Origin: Dendrobium chrysotoxum
Taxonomy: Eukaryota; Streptophyta; Magnoliopsida; Asparagales; Orchidaceae
Direction of reading: 5' to 3'
Length of the DNA stretch: 64,000 nt
Assembly (NCBI GenBank): GCA_019925795.1
Contig: CM034314.1
Location: 34,837,774 to 34,901,773 of the forward strand
How positions within the stretch are numbered: the stretch's first letter is position 1; every line of letters starts with the position of its first letter. A model generated the notes under the pieces. The model was not told the origin of the DNA. It made no database searches and was given only the letters and a program-made list of their open reading frames with translations. The translations under genes were made by a program, and so were the position numbers. Positions 20,421-32,354 of this stretch are shown piece by piece.

Positions 20421-21810
20421 ATGATGGCAAAATATTTATTTGTTTGACTTAAGTTCACATGTCTCCTAAACTTCCACTAAATATACACTCCCCCTAAGTA
20501 AATGATCTCCTACACTCTCCCTAAAGTCTAAGCTCCCCCTAAAGAAATGACCTATCCTAAACAAGGGATAAAAGGAGATTAGATGATCTAACATACTGAA
20601 TAAGAGAAGGGAAGGATAAGAAACAAAAAAACAAACAAACAAGACATACAACACAAGCACTACACACAAGCACATACAAGACAAACACATACACAAGCAA
20701 CTAAAAAAAAATCAAATGCAATAAGTCAAACAAAATCAATCAAATAAAGTCAAACAATAAAACTTTCCCCCTTTTGACAACAATAAAAAGGGACACTCAA
20801 ATTAGTTGAGAAGTAGAATAATATTAAATGAAGTTTAACTACAATATTCAAATCAAATGCAAAAAGTAAAGACTCAAAAAGGTTTAGATTGCATATTATA
20901 ATAAGGAGAAGAAAAATTGATCTAAAGTAGTAATGTATTAGACAGATTAGTAGCCTCAACTTTTGCACAAAAGATGAAATAACATTACCAAATTTTTAAG
21001 TCAAAAGTGACAATCATTGATTAGTGAACTTGGAGAAAATGCTAAAGGAAAGAACAATTGGCGACATTGCGCATCTTTTCAAAGTGTGGTCTAGTTTTGT
21101 GCCTCTTTCTAGGTTTGGCGACACTGCGCATCTTTTATTGTATGGCACACTTTGTGCCTTTTTCTAGATTTGGCGACATTGCTCATCTTTTCAAGTAGGG
21201 TATATTTTGTGCATCTTTTCAAGATTTTCTTGTTTTATTTTCATTTAAAAGGATTCTTTCCAACAACACTATCTCTAGGTCACAATTACAATAATCAACA
21301 CTTTGATATAGAATATGAGAGTAACACTAAGACATCAAATAGACAACAATCTTAGCTAAGTAATACATGTCTAAAATAAGATAAAGTAAGATCTTCTAAT
21401 CTACACCAAATCATAATGAAATCTAAATATTTTGAGAATTTAAAGTTATGCACAAAATTTTCTATTGTAATATAAACTCAATTAACATTTTAGAAATTTA
21501 ATCAACTATAATTGAGTGTTTTAAAATTAGTAAATTCAGTCATACTCATTATCACATAATAATATGTACATAAATATTGAACTTTTTTTATTCATGATAT
21601 CAATTAAAACTTCTAATCATAGCAAGCTTTCACATTAAATCCATAACCACATAAGATTTTACTTGTTACTTCCCATACGATAATCAAAGAAAATACAAAC
21701 AACCACAAGCACAAATAACTAACAAGCCAATAACTCAGAAGAACAACAAAAACAATCACATCCAAAGCCAAGCCAAGCCAACACACATCCCACTAGTAAT
21801 CTGATGGACC
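20421..21810 (-). other. Element M 3' non-coding region between third ORF and PPT
   Basis: About 1.4 kb of AT-rich sequence is collinear with P 51,923-53,253. It contains three copies of a 55-57 bp repeat (21,059-21,225) and a GTTGT/TTGTG-rich tract near 20,640-20,700. No coding frame is conserved between the M and P copies here. Confidence 0.7.
21059..21225 (-). repeat. 55-57 bp tandem repeats in M 3' region
   Basis: 'TGGCGACATTGCGCATCTTT' variants start at 21,059, 21,116 and 21,171, each followed by a 'TTTGTGCCTTTTTCTAG' half. The P copy has the same repeats in the same sense at 52,505-52,655, so they predate the split of the two copies. Confidence 0.7.
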
Positions 21811-22890
21811 CTAATCTGGAGGAGGTGGTGGAGTGCTGGATAGAGAAAAATAGCTATTAAGCGTTGCAAAATTCGTATTAACAGACTCAAGTTGGTCCCT
21901 TATCCACCCCTATCTTCTTTGTACTGATCATCTTGCTGCTTGAGGTGCGCCTCCATATGATCAAATCTTTGATCCATCCTATTAAATCGCTGGACCATAT
22001 CCTGGTAGAAGTCTTGGTTGGGTCTAGGTGCAGGTACAGGAGTAGGAGCAGGTTCATTATCAGAACTAATTACATTTTTATCTCTCCCAAAAAGTGCTCT
22101 AAAAGTGGCATCAGTGAAATAGAGTGAGAGTTCTGAGGGTCCTTCAGGATGGATTATGTTATACTTCTTCTCAAGGATAAAACATATTACATGACCAAGA
22201 GCAATATTCTTCTTTTTCTTTACACTAGGATGGCCAATATCAGTAAGGTAAAAGATGTAGCCCAAAATTAGTTGGGCTTCATCAATAGGTTGACCAGACA
22301 TGATCAGGTAAGTGACACAAGAGAGAAGAGGGGTCATGTTTACTCTATCTCCGGCCTTAGGAGTGATGGAGCTTCTAAGAACATGTTGAATTATTCAGGC
22401 ATTATGGTTTAAGGTGTCGACTCGAGGAACATGAGTTGGTTGTCTTACACCTCTAATGACCTGATTGACTTCAGACCAGTCATAGTCAGATCAAGCAGTT
22501 AAAGTATTTGCCCGTATACTCATAGTTCTTAGAAGAAAATATGCTCCTAAATCCTCCTTGATAATTTTTACTCTTTGTTTCAAGAAATAAGATGAGACCC
22601 TAGTGTGATCCTGACTAAAAGTCATGTTGGCTATAAATACATGAAAAAGGTCTTTATTATATGAGAAGATCAGAGTGAGAAGGAAGGAAAACTGAGTAGC
22701 ATCGAATAGAGGCATTACTGCAAAGTGGAGGTTTTCCTGCAGTAGAATGCGGGAAGGAGTGATTTTTGATGCGGCATACCTATAGTATGCTTCTTCATTT
22801 TGTCCACTCAAAAAATTATCATCCCAGTCCCTCCTAAAAGAAGTCCCTCTAGATTGACGCACTCTTTTTCCCTTCCTAACATCTCTATAC
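21811..22890 (-). pseudogene. Element M third ORF: 'putative plant transposon protein'-like, envelope position
   Basis: The minus-strand frame matches P's third ORF (50,854-51,922) nearly end to end. Visible parts are a charged N-terminus leading to NEEAYYRYAASKI, a central region (ANMTFSQDH, IIKEDLGAYFLLR, MTPLLSCVTYLIM), a basic KKKKN segment, an acidic/proline stretch (PAPTPVPAPRP), and a C-terminal heptad-type segment (MVQRFNRMDQRFDHMEAHL). It ends PPPPPD-stop at 21,811. The start ATG is lost, a stop and frame change occur near 22,490, and another shift occurs near 21,900. I recall this pattern from the 'putative plant transposon protein' domain family. Lying between pol and the PPT, it occupies the SIRE envelope-like position. 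No signal peptide or membrane segment is evident. Confidence 0.7.
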
Positions 22891-23252
22891 TATGCTTTAA
22901 AGGGTTTGAAGTGAAGGTGAAATGAAAGAAAATGACCCTCCTTTTTATAAAAAATCAATTCAATTGTACTGTACGAAACCATTTCGTACAAGACGAAATT
23001 TATTTCATCCGGGACGAATTAAATTTCATCCGGGATGAAAGAAAACAGTCAAAATGAAATAGTTTTTCATAAACTGCTCGTCCCAAGGCATCCTTTCATA
23101 CAAGCTTTTTGACTTCCTAATCGTACAGATGATGACGTGTTCTTCCGGGATGATCATGATATTAAAGGATCATTCAGCGACGGTTAAGTTTGTCCTTATC
23201 CAAATTGACACATGGATCATACAAACGAAAATATATTCATCCAGGATGATCA
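22891..23252 (-). other. Element M region between pol and third ORF (part nearest the ORF)
   Basis: Non-coding sequence with several CGTAC/GTACG and 'catccgggatga' motifs, homologous to P 50,500-50,850. It is separated from its other half (30,324-30,680) by solo LTR N. The junction bases GATCA (23,248-23,252) are the left TSD of N. Confidence 0.75.
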
Positions 23253-26200
23253 TGTTGACCTCAATTTTCTTACGAGCACACTCGAGTATGTCTAATAAGC
23301 TTAATTGGACCCAACTGAGTCTAATTCGAACTCAGGATGACTCAAATCGAGTCGAATTAGACCGACAAAGTCTAATTAGCCTTGATCGATACATTCTAGC
23401 CGCATCGAGATTAATTTGATTCGAGTGGTCTTTTATTTAAATCTTAATTATATTAATTTGATAAAATCAAATTAGACCCCAATTGACCGTTATTTTAATT
23501 CAGATAATTTCTTAAGTCTCGAATTGGCATTTACAGTTGAAATCTCGCTCTGCAGAGGATTTTGTCAATTCATCGAGTAGCGTTATATGGAAAGATAGGT
23601 AGAATTGGCTCTCAAGAGGCCTTCTGATTTGTAGATTCTCTCTATTCATGGCCTCCTAGACCTCTCACTCTTTGGATTTGGCATAGTAGAAGCGGAGGAC
23701 TCCCGCTCCTTCTAGTGGGCAGACCTCAGGCAAAGCAAAGAGGAGCTCCACCTCCCTATCTCGGTATGTCTCTCTCATTTCCTCTTAGGTTCGCCCCGCC
23801 CCATCTCCCTCATCTCTGTCATTCGCATACAGTAGGGGGCGAAAATCCCAGCTAGGTCGACGACTTCCCTCCTCCCTCCCTCTCGCACCTCTTAGTCTTG
23901 CGAAACCCAGAAGTCAAGAAACCGAAGCCTCATTTGGATTCTCACACCCGACTAGCCTCTGACTTGTCTTTGTAAAGCTTGAACTCCTCTCCTTGACAGG
24001 TATATGCTCTTCTTCTAATTTCTCTCCGCTTTCTTCTTCTTCATTAATAGCAATGTCTCTCTAGTGTGTTGATTTACATAGTTTAAGAGAAGATCTATTT
24101 GGCTTGAGTTTAAGTAATAGAGGAAATGACTTTGATAAATTAATTGGAATGGTTCTTCATTGCCCTTCTTTTGAGTTTGGTACGTGCATACTATTTGGTT
24201 GTTTCTCATCCTTAAGATTGTATAAGGTTATATCTTGTTTTGTTCTTTATGTGTTGATTCATATATTGAATCGTATATCTCTCCAATGGGTTGATTTGGA
24301 TCATTTGAGAGTGTCGTTGGTATGTGAAACTTGTGCTTGATTTTAAATTTTTGGTGTAAATGATGGAGAATCATGAGGAGCTATGTTAGTTCTTTACCAA
24401 AATATGCATGCAAGGTATTTGTGTTAATGCCTATTAAGAGTTAGTAGAACTCTTTCCTTTGATAAAAAGAGGAGATTTGCAATTGTCTGAGCATGTGAAG
24501 ACTTTATGCGATGTATTAATGTATTAAGAAGGCTCACTTGTGTTGTTTGAAGGAGCATTGACATTATGTTTGCATATTATCTTCATTGAAATACTAAAAT
24601 TTATGCATCATGTCACAAAATTTATCTTATCTTGGAAATCTCTAGTCCAAATGCTCATATACACCTTATGCCAAGAACAATTCTTTAAAATTAGGCCTTC
24701 CTTCGTGTAGGTTGTAAAAAATTGGAGATGTGATTTTGTCAAAACTATGTTGATATCCTTGAGATTTAAAAGCTTAAGACATGATATTTGTGAGAAGTGT
24801 TGTTTCTAAATGATATCATATTCATGCCTTGGTTCTATGTTTGGCTTTTCATTATTCCACGGTATAGCATGTAGTCTAATCTGTTAGCATACTTTATGAT
24901 CGATTAGGTATCTTTAAGCATTAAGAATACATGCAATATGCTTGTAATAATGTCTATTAAGAAATGTGATACACTTTAACCAAGCAAAAACTTTGAGCAA
25001 GCATAGTTACACCTCATTTCTTCCACATCCCTAAGAGGTCCATGAATTTGGATGGTGTGCTTTATGAGCCGTGACTGGTGACCTATTTATAAATAGCTAA
25101 ATCAATGGGATGATATTCTCTTCTTTTGTTCTAATACCTGTTGGTTGGGGACTATCCTTTGCTTGAATCATTTCATTCTCTTTTATGGCATATAATGATT
25201 TAAAGGTTGATATTCTTACATTTTTGTATTGAATCTACCTCGGCTTGGGCAAAATAATGTATTATTGAAAGTAGAGAAGTTCATTTTATGCAAAGTCAAT
25301 TGATTTGATCATCCATTCCAGTGTGACTAGTTGTTTCTTCCGAATATAGTTGAATGGTTCTAAGTGGATATATATAAAGGTAAGGTTTGTGAGATAATTA
25401 TATTAAACTCAGCAAGCTTATATTAAGAATCTTATTTATCTCATTTTGCATTTAGCATGAAGGATGAAGTAAGATAGGTGAATGAGCTGGAAGCTCATTT
25501 GGCTTCGTGGAATTATAATCGGTGAAAGTTGGCATATATATTGTTATGCTTCATGTTTGTGTATGGATGTTTTATTCTCATAACTTAGCCAAGGAAAGAA
25601 GAGGTGGAGGGGCTATTCTATAGTTTCCTTTTGGGAGATTCTGCAAGCATCAAACTTCTTGTGACCAAATATGGACTGCTGAAGCTTGCTTCAAATGTAT
25701 TACATGTGCGTTTGGTTTTAACTGAAGCATGTTTTGTTTATGGGAAGCTCTTGCTTTATGGAATTAATTGTTTTAAGAAAACAATGGCATAAGAATTTTT
25801 TTGTCTTTTTTTTTTAACATTTGGTAGAAGTGTTGAGTTTGAAAAGTTCTGTGTGATCATGTTGTTGGAATATTTTCACTATTTTAAATCTTTTCGGAGT
25901 TTGAGAAGTCTTGATCTCTTCTATTGTATTTTTGCTTAGAAAGTGCGGGATAAATGTTCCTATTGCTTGGACTCTTTGAATTGTGATTAATAGGGAGAAT
26001 TTTACATTCATTTCTTTAGTTAAGCAGTCTTCTTTGAACTTTGGAAAGGGTGTATACTTTATGTTGGAGAGTCTCATTAGATGTTATACTGTTGAAAGCT
26101 TTACGAATTATTTTTTTGTTGAGAAATTTTAAAATAGGTTTTCCGAATGTTTTATGACGAAAGAGCTTTATGAAATGAACATGCTAGAAGATTTTCATAG

Positions 26201-29200
26201 ACCTACCCCACGTTAAAGATACCTATTTTTTGTTTTGCATTGAAAGAAGTCATTGTGGACTTTATGTGGGAAGGTTTATGTGTCATTTCATTTGGAAGGT
26301 TATATGTTTTGCTTCATTTGGGAGGTTCTTTGAGCTGTTTTGGGGACTTGGGGACCTTATGAATCGTTTTATATTTGAGAAGCTCGGTACTAAAAGGCTC
26401 TTTCAGCTCTCTTTTCATGGATAAGTTTACTTTCTTCTATTTGCATTTGGTTTCAAAAATGAGTTCAAAAAAGATGTGGGTTTAAGGACTTATTTGAGCT
26501 TTGATTTCAGGTCTAGTTTTCTTCTTTGTTACTTTAAGTTTTATATAGGTGATTGCGTCAAATATTTCGAATGCTGTCTTAAAATGTGGGAACAATAAAT
26601 AGCATCAAATTTTCCTTTCTCTTATTTTCATTTGACATTAAATGTTGGATTGGAATGAGGCATGGGTCAAAGACATATTTAGACTTTGAGAAAACATGCC
26701 TAATAATGAGATGCTTACATTCCTTAAAAATAAAAAGAAAAATCATCTTTTAGAAATAATGTGGGAGAGTTTCTAAAATTTGGATAGTCCCGAAGAGCAA
26801 ACAACCAAGCCCAAGGAAAGGTATGTGTTTATTTAATTGCATTTTGCTTTGATTATTCGCATATTGAACAGTAACTTGCTCTCATCCAATTCTCTTTCTT
26901 TTCTTTGTTCTTTTGCGAGGAAACTTTTGGAGAGCAAATGAGAAGGATCCTTTGGAGCGATAGATGAAGGAGCTTGGACAATCGGATCTGAGCATCAGTC
27001 ACCCCCATTCATTCTGGTGGGGGTGCTACGGGCGATACCACCGGGTCATAGCCCTCGGTGTTGTGAGTTTTCTTAAAACTTAGATAGCCTATAGGGAGCC
27101 CATCTATGTGTACGTTCTCCTACCTTTAGGGCCCTATAGAAACTTTAATTCTTAGGTAATTTTCTTCTTTTATTTTGTTATAGATCTCTAAACTCATTTA
27201 CATATATGGGAATGTCTAAAGGGTTAGAAATAAATTTCTTTGCACCCTATACAACACTAGTGACACCTAAGGACAAAAATTAAGGATTGAGTCTTAAAAA
27301 ACTTAGAACTTAGGATTGCATGCTCCCTTAGGATAGAAAAACCAAACGTAGAAAACTTAGTGACACGTCACCCTAGGGTTAACGTGCCTTAATTCATTAA
27401 AAAATCAATAAAATCAATCATAATCTAAATTAGAAATGCATTAAAATATTTAACTTTTAATCAAACTACAACCAACGTACGAAATCACTAAGAGGTAAAG
27501 TTTGAACAAGAACTTGAAGTAAATCCAAGTAACCCAATTATCACCCCTTAATTCAACATTAACTAAATGAAAATCATTAAAGCAAACTTAATTTCAAGGA
27601 GTTACAAAAAATTGGAAAACAAACCTAACTCAAACCTAAAAGACCCATAATGCCCAAACTTTGAAAATTTGTAACTAACTTCAGAAAATTCCAAATTGAG
27701 TAAACTAAGATGCATTCAACTCTAATTATAACCTAGTATTTATTAAAAATATTAATTTTCTAGAAATTAGCCGAATTTAAAAAGTCAACTCTCCGGTCAA
27801 CCGTAGTCCAATAACTATGGCCCAAAACTCCTAAAATCATTACTTTGCCTAGAAAACTCCAAATCTAGCAAACTAATAGTCTAATTACTCGTGGTAGGGT
27901 CTAATATTTAATAAAAATATTAGAACTCTAAAACCTAATCTATTTCCAATAATGACTTTTTGGACCCCCTTAATCTAACTGATAGGTAGACCCCGGATCC
28001 TCTAAAATCCGCTAATGCAACTTAAACTTCATATAATACTACCCTTAGTATTAAAATGAAATAACCCACTAAATTAATTAAAAATTGACCCTAATTTATT
28101 AATATTTAAACTTTAATCAAATTCTCTCCTTTTCTGGCCTTCAATAAACCCGAATTCAAAATAGCTTAAACTAACTACCTGATATAGGACACATCCAAAG
28201 CCACATAAGCCCACTACACACACGTACAATTATTTGCTAGGGCACCACTTCTAGTTCTAGGTTAGGTCAGTATTTTACTTTTTCTATTTTTGTGCTGTGA
28301 TGCTCTTGCATGTGGCACGTGTGCTGGTTGATATGATTTGCTGTGAGTGCTTATTTTATTACTACACTGTAATTTATCTATGGTGTGATTACTTGGGCGT
28401 TAGACCTACTCCTAGGTTAGGGACATTTTATACTGACTTAGTCTTATGTAGGTGGCCACGCTCATGCAGCACTAAAATAAAGGGGGCTAACTTAATAATC
28501 ATTATCATAAATAAATGCATGCTATAGGTGCTCCAGAATGCTTAGCCCCCAAATGAATGAGAGTGTGGCTAAATGTGTTTATTTTTCTGCACTAATATAA
28601 TTATTTGTGATGTGATATATTAAACAGCTTGAGAGTTTCATTAGGATAACCTTGCAGGTTAAGTTTGAATCTAGATTTTATTTTTCATAATGTAATTTGT
28701 AATTAATATCGAGTTGTGAAAGTCTTTCAAGGCAAAGCATTTTAAATGCTCGGTACCCAAAGAGAAAAAGAAAGGCCCTTCAGATGGAATTTCTTATTCA
28801 ATTGGGTACCCTTCCAGAGAACGATCCGAAGGAGGATGATCTGAAGGAAGAAGATCTGAAGGAAGATGATCCACTCGAAGATGAAGATTTGAAGATGAAA
28901 TGTCTCGCATTTAAGACTTACGTCATTCAGTAGGATTAGAATCCGGGATGTTGTCGGTGGGGCCTGGCCACCATTACTTTTCTGCAGACCCTGGGTTGTA
29001 CTTATACGGCACTTATCGTGGACTGTGGACTTATCTTTACTCTGTTCTGTGGATTTATATTGATGTGTTTACTTTGTGTGTGCAGTATAAATTGCATATT
29101 TTTCTTAGGTTTCTTTCTTGCATGTGCATGGCCAGATTTTGCTAGGCTCTTTAGGAATAAATCTTTTCTACTCGTAATAAAATTCTAAAATCTTAAGAAT

Positions 29201-30318
29201 TAAATAACATAAAAACCTAACGACCTAGGGAATAGCCAAAACCGTCCGGGGTCACATGCATATTATTACATTTCTCTCCCTCCTTGCTATAAGAAACTTC
29301 CCCGCCTGCGGGTAGAGTCCAGATAATTTGACCCATGAGGATGAGGTGCTGGATCTGGGAAAGTCTAGTCTTTTATAAAAAAAATTATTTTTATAAGCCT
29401 CTTTAAAATTCTATGCATACCGAATTTGGAGACTTGAACCAGCATGTATTGCATTAGAAACTAATTAAATCAAAACTTTAATTACATTAGTTCTAGAAGC
29501 ATTCACCCTACATAAGTCTAGGGCCAATTAGGAGACTCTCTAGACGTCGGCCCTACTTCCAAGAACCAAACTACCTACCCATCTTTCATAAAGATTAGAC
29601 AACATGGATTTTCTACGACCAGGTGGTTAGCTGGCTTTCCTTTTCAGATAGGATATAAGGCCATAATGCATTACTTAAGACACATGTGTCGGTGTTGTGC
29701 GTAGAACACTAAATTTAGGATTCAAGGCTACCATTATTTCATAATATGCCTTATCTGTAGGTAAGTCTTCTATTATCCAGAGACTATAAACCCTACCTAT
29801 CTACGTCACATGGATGACGCCACCTCCATCCTTCTCACCTGCATGCTTTGAGTGCATGATTTATTTATTTTCTCCAGTTTCTTCTCACTACCTTAGTCCC
29901 TCCAGATGCTGATCTAAGCCGTGCATGTTGACTAAGCCTAGTTGAACCTTTCTTTCCCTTTGAGTAGGATTTCCTAGTCTTCGCCCTACGTGCCAATCCC
30001 CTTTTGGGAAGAATAATATAGAATCCTTAATCAAGAGTTTTCTTAGGCCTCAGCCTGAGATGTAATTAACCACGGGGGCTTACGCCCATGGGAAACTGAA
30101 TCCCACTTTCAAATAAACCCCACCTGAGCTAATGTATTGGGTGGGAGAAACCCATTAGGATGATTAGATCGCACATATTATTACCAATCGGGGTGTGCCG
30201 GTGAGAGCCGCTATCCTCAATGTTTAATCGTATGTATGAACGAATCTTCCCTCCCATTAGCAAATACTATCTCCCCTCACGGGGAGGCGGTATTTTATTA
30301 TCCTTTCAGAGGTCCACA
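23253..30318 (+). mobile_element. Solo LTR N (about 7.07 kb, Ogre-type ends) inserted in element M
   Basis: It starts TGTTGACCTCAATTTT and ends AGGTCCACA, with a perfect 5-bp TSD GATCA at 23,248-23,252 and 30,319-30,323. The flanking sequence joins into a continuous copia element M. Its 3' part (about 26,990-30,318) shares ordered landmarks with H and S LTRs: GATATAGGACACATCC (28,179), 'ccacttctag..ctaggtta' (28,245), GTGGCCACGCTCATGC (28,452) and GAATCCGGGATGTTGTCGGTGG (28,940). No PBS or internal sequence remains, so this is a solo LTR from unequal recombination. Its first half is unlike the other LTRs. Confidence 0.85.
23590..26950. other. Unexplained core of solo LTR N, not shared with the other giant LTRs
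   Basis: About 3.4 kb without counterpart in H, S or G. It opens with a locally GC-richer, CT-rich tract (23,590-24,030; runs such as CCCTCCTCCCTCCCTCTCGC) and is followed by T-rich, intron-like sequence. Short open stretches exist (for example 25,604-25,792 plus strand), but none has a recognisable domain or conserved frame. It could be a lineage-specific U3, a captured host-gene fragment, or another insertion with boundaries I cannot see. Confidence 0.4.
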
Positions 30319-30323
30319 GATCA

Positions 30324-30504
30324 ACACTAATAACTTACACTAACTATGAAACCTCCCCATTTATACAGATGAAAACTCCTACAATCATATAGTACAATGA
30401 CATTATCGTACGGTACGAATAGACATTGAAAAGTTATATTTTGTCACTTCACTTCTACAAGTTTTTAGCACTCAATTAAAGAAAAATATAAGATAAGGTG
30501 CATA

Positions 30505-30538
<34 letters not shown>

Positions 30539-30680
30539 TTAAATTTTAAAGAAGACATATAAAATAACACACAAAAATATAATAGACTAGAAACAAACTA
30601 ATGAACTCTTATAAAATAAAAATTTGCAGAAATTTTTATTAAGCTTTAAGATCAATTACACCTAGCCTTATCCTTAAAAT
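30324..30680 (-). other. Element M post-pol region (part nearest pol) with ATT microsatellite
   Basis: On the minus strand this follows the end of RNase H and matches P 50,021-50,420 (AAGGCTAGGTGTAATTGATC block near 30,645-30,665). It holds an (ATT)n run at about 30,504-30,538; P has a (GTT)n run at the homologous place (50,129-50,146). The region also contains GTACG-type palindromes (near 30,405-30,415). Confidence 0.75.
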
Positions 30681-32120
30681 GCTAAAAGTGTCAAAAGCTA
30701 AGGGTTTTGTGAATATATCTATAAGTTGATCTTTAGTAGCGACATGATGTAGTTCAATTTCCCCATTTCGCTACATGATCTCGTATGAAATGATGCCTTA
30801 TATCAATGTGCTTTGTTCTAGAATATTGAATAGGATTTTTAGAAATGCAAATAGCATTGGTGTTATCACAAAAATTGGAATGGTACCAATAGAATATCTT
30901 AAGTCAACTATTTGTTGTTTCAATTAAAGCACCTGTGCAACACAACTCCCTAAGGCAATATATTCTGCTTCAGCTGTAGAAAGTACTACTAAATTTTGTT
31001 TCCTACTGGACCAAGATACTAAAGAATTTCCAATGAATTGACAAGTCCCAGAAGTACTCTTTCTATCAACCCTACAGCTTACAAAATCTGAATCTAAGTA
31101 TCCAATGATTTCAAAAGAATAACTATTCTTAAGATACCAAATCCCTAAATTTTGAGTTCCTAGAAGGTATCTTAAATTTCTTTTCACTTCTATCAAATGT
31201 GATTCCTTTGGATCAGCTTGAAATCTAGCACATAAGCAAACACTAAACATTATGTCAGGTCTGCTAGCAGTTAAGTAAAGCAATGATCAAATTATTCCTC
31301 TAAACTTCTTTTGATCAACAGATTTTCCCTTAGGATCCTTATCTAATAATACTGAGAAACTCATGGGTGTAGTTACTGGTTTAGCATTATCTATTTCATA
31401 CTTTTTGAGGATATCCTTAACATACTTAGATTGACATAGAAAAGTTCCTTCCTTATTTTGCTTTATGCTAAAACCAAGAAAATAACTGAAGTCACCCATT
31501 AAACTCATCTCAAATTCATTACTCATTATTTTTGAAAATTCATCACAAAGAATTTTATCAGTTGATCCAAAAATGATGTCATCAACATATATTTGTACAA
31601 TGAGTATTTCATTTCTAACTCTTTTCAAAAATAGAGTGGTGTCCACACTTCCTTTGACAAATGATCCTTTTAATAGGGAAGTTCTTAAGCTCTCATACCA
31701 TGCTTGAGGTGCCTGTTTTATTCCATACAATGCCTTTTTCAATTTTAAAACATGATTAGGGAATTTAGAATTTTCAAAACCTGGAGGTTGCTCAACATAA
31801 ACATCCTCTTCTATCACCCAATTTAGAAAGGCACTTTTAACATCCATTTGGTATAATTTAAAATCTTTAAAATAGGCAAAAGCTAATAAAACTCTTATTG
31901 CTTCAAGTCTTGCTACAGGGGCAAATGTCTCCTCAAAATCAATTCCTTCTATTTGATTATACCCCTTAGCTACCAATCTAGCCTGATTCCTTATCACAAC
32001 TCCTGAATCATTCATTTTATTTTTGAACACCCACTTAGTCCCAACTACACTTTGATCTTTTGGCCTTTCAATTAACTCTCAAACATCATTTCTTTTAAAT
32101 TGATTCAATTCTTCTTGCAT
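30680..32120 (-). pseudogene. Element M reverse transcriptase and RNase H (copia), lightly damaged
   Basis: The minus strand encodes the copia RT. It begins at the QEELNQF segment (32,117), then TKWVFKNKM, then a long uninterrupted frame 32,030-31,287 with RLVAKGYNQ, EAIRVLLAFA and KLYQMDVKSAFLN. The catalytic YVDD is intact at 31,578-31,589. RNase H follows (31,283-30,924; SRPDIMFSV, STSGTCQFIG, STAEAEYIALGSC) and decays towards the IFTKPLAFD terminus at about 30,690. Visible damage includes a stop near 32,078, a stop after the RT frame at 31,287 and a stop after 30,924. It would copy element RNA and remove the RNA strand. Confidence 0.9.
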
Positions 32121-32354
32121 GAAAAAAATCCAAAGTTCATCCACAAGTGCTTGATCAATATTGGTGGGTTCAATCATTAAAAAAAATGCTTAATGATTTA
32201 CTTCTTTCCTGAAACCATACCTAGTCCTAACTCTTTCACTTGGGTCTCCTAAAATTAACTCTTTAGAATGACTCTTGAGATAATTCAAATCTCTAGGTAA
32301 AGGGTTCACTTCTTCCTTTTCAACCCTTTCTTCAACTTTTTGATTTTTAAGTTT

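Noticed and set aside
25604..25792. 62-codon plus-strand frame in solo LTR N
   Set aside because: Short, no domain, no conserved context. Kept only as part of the unexplained core.
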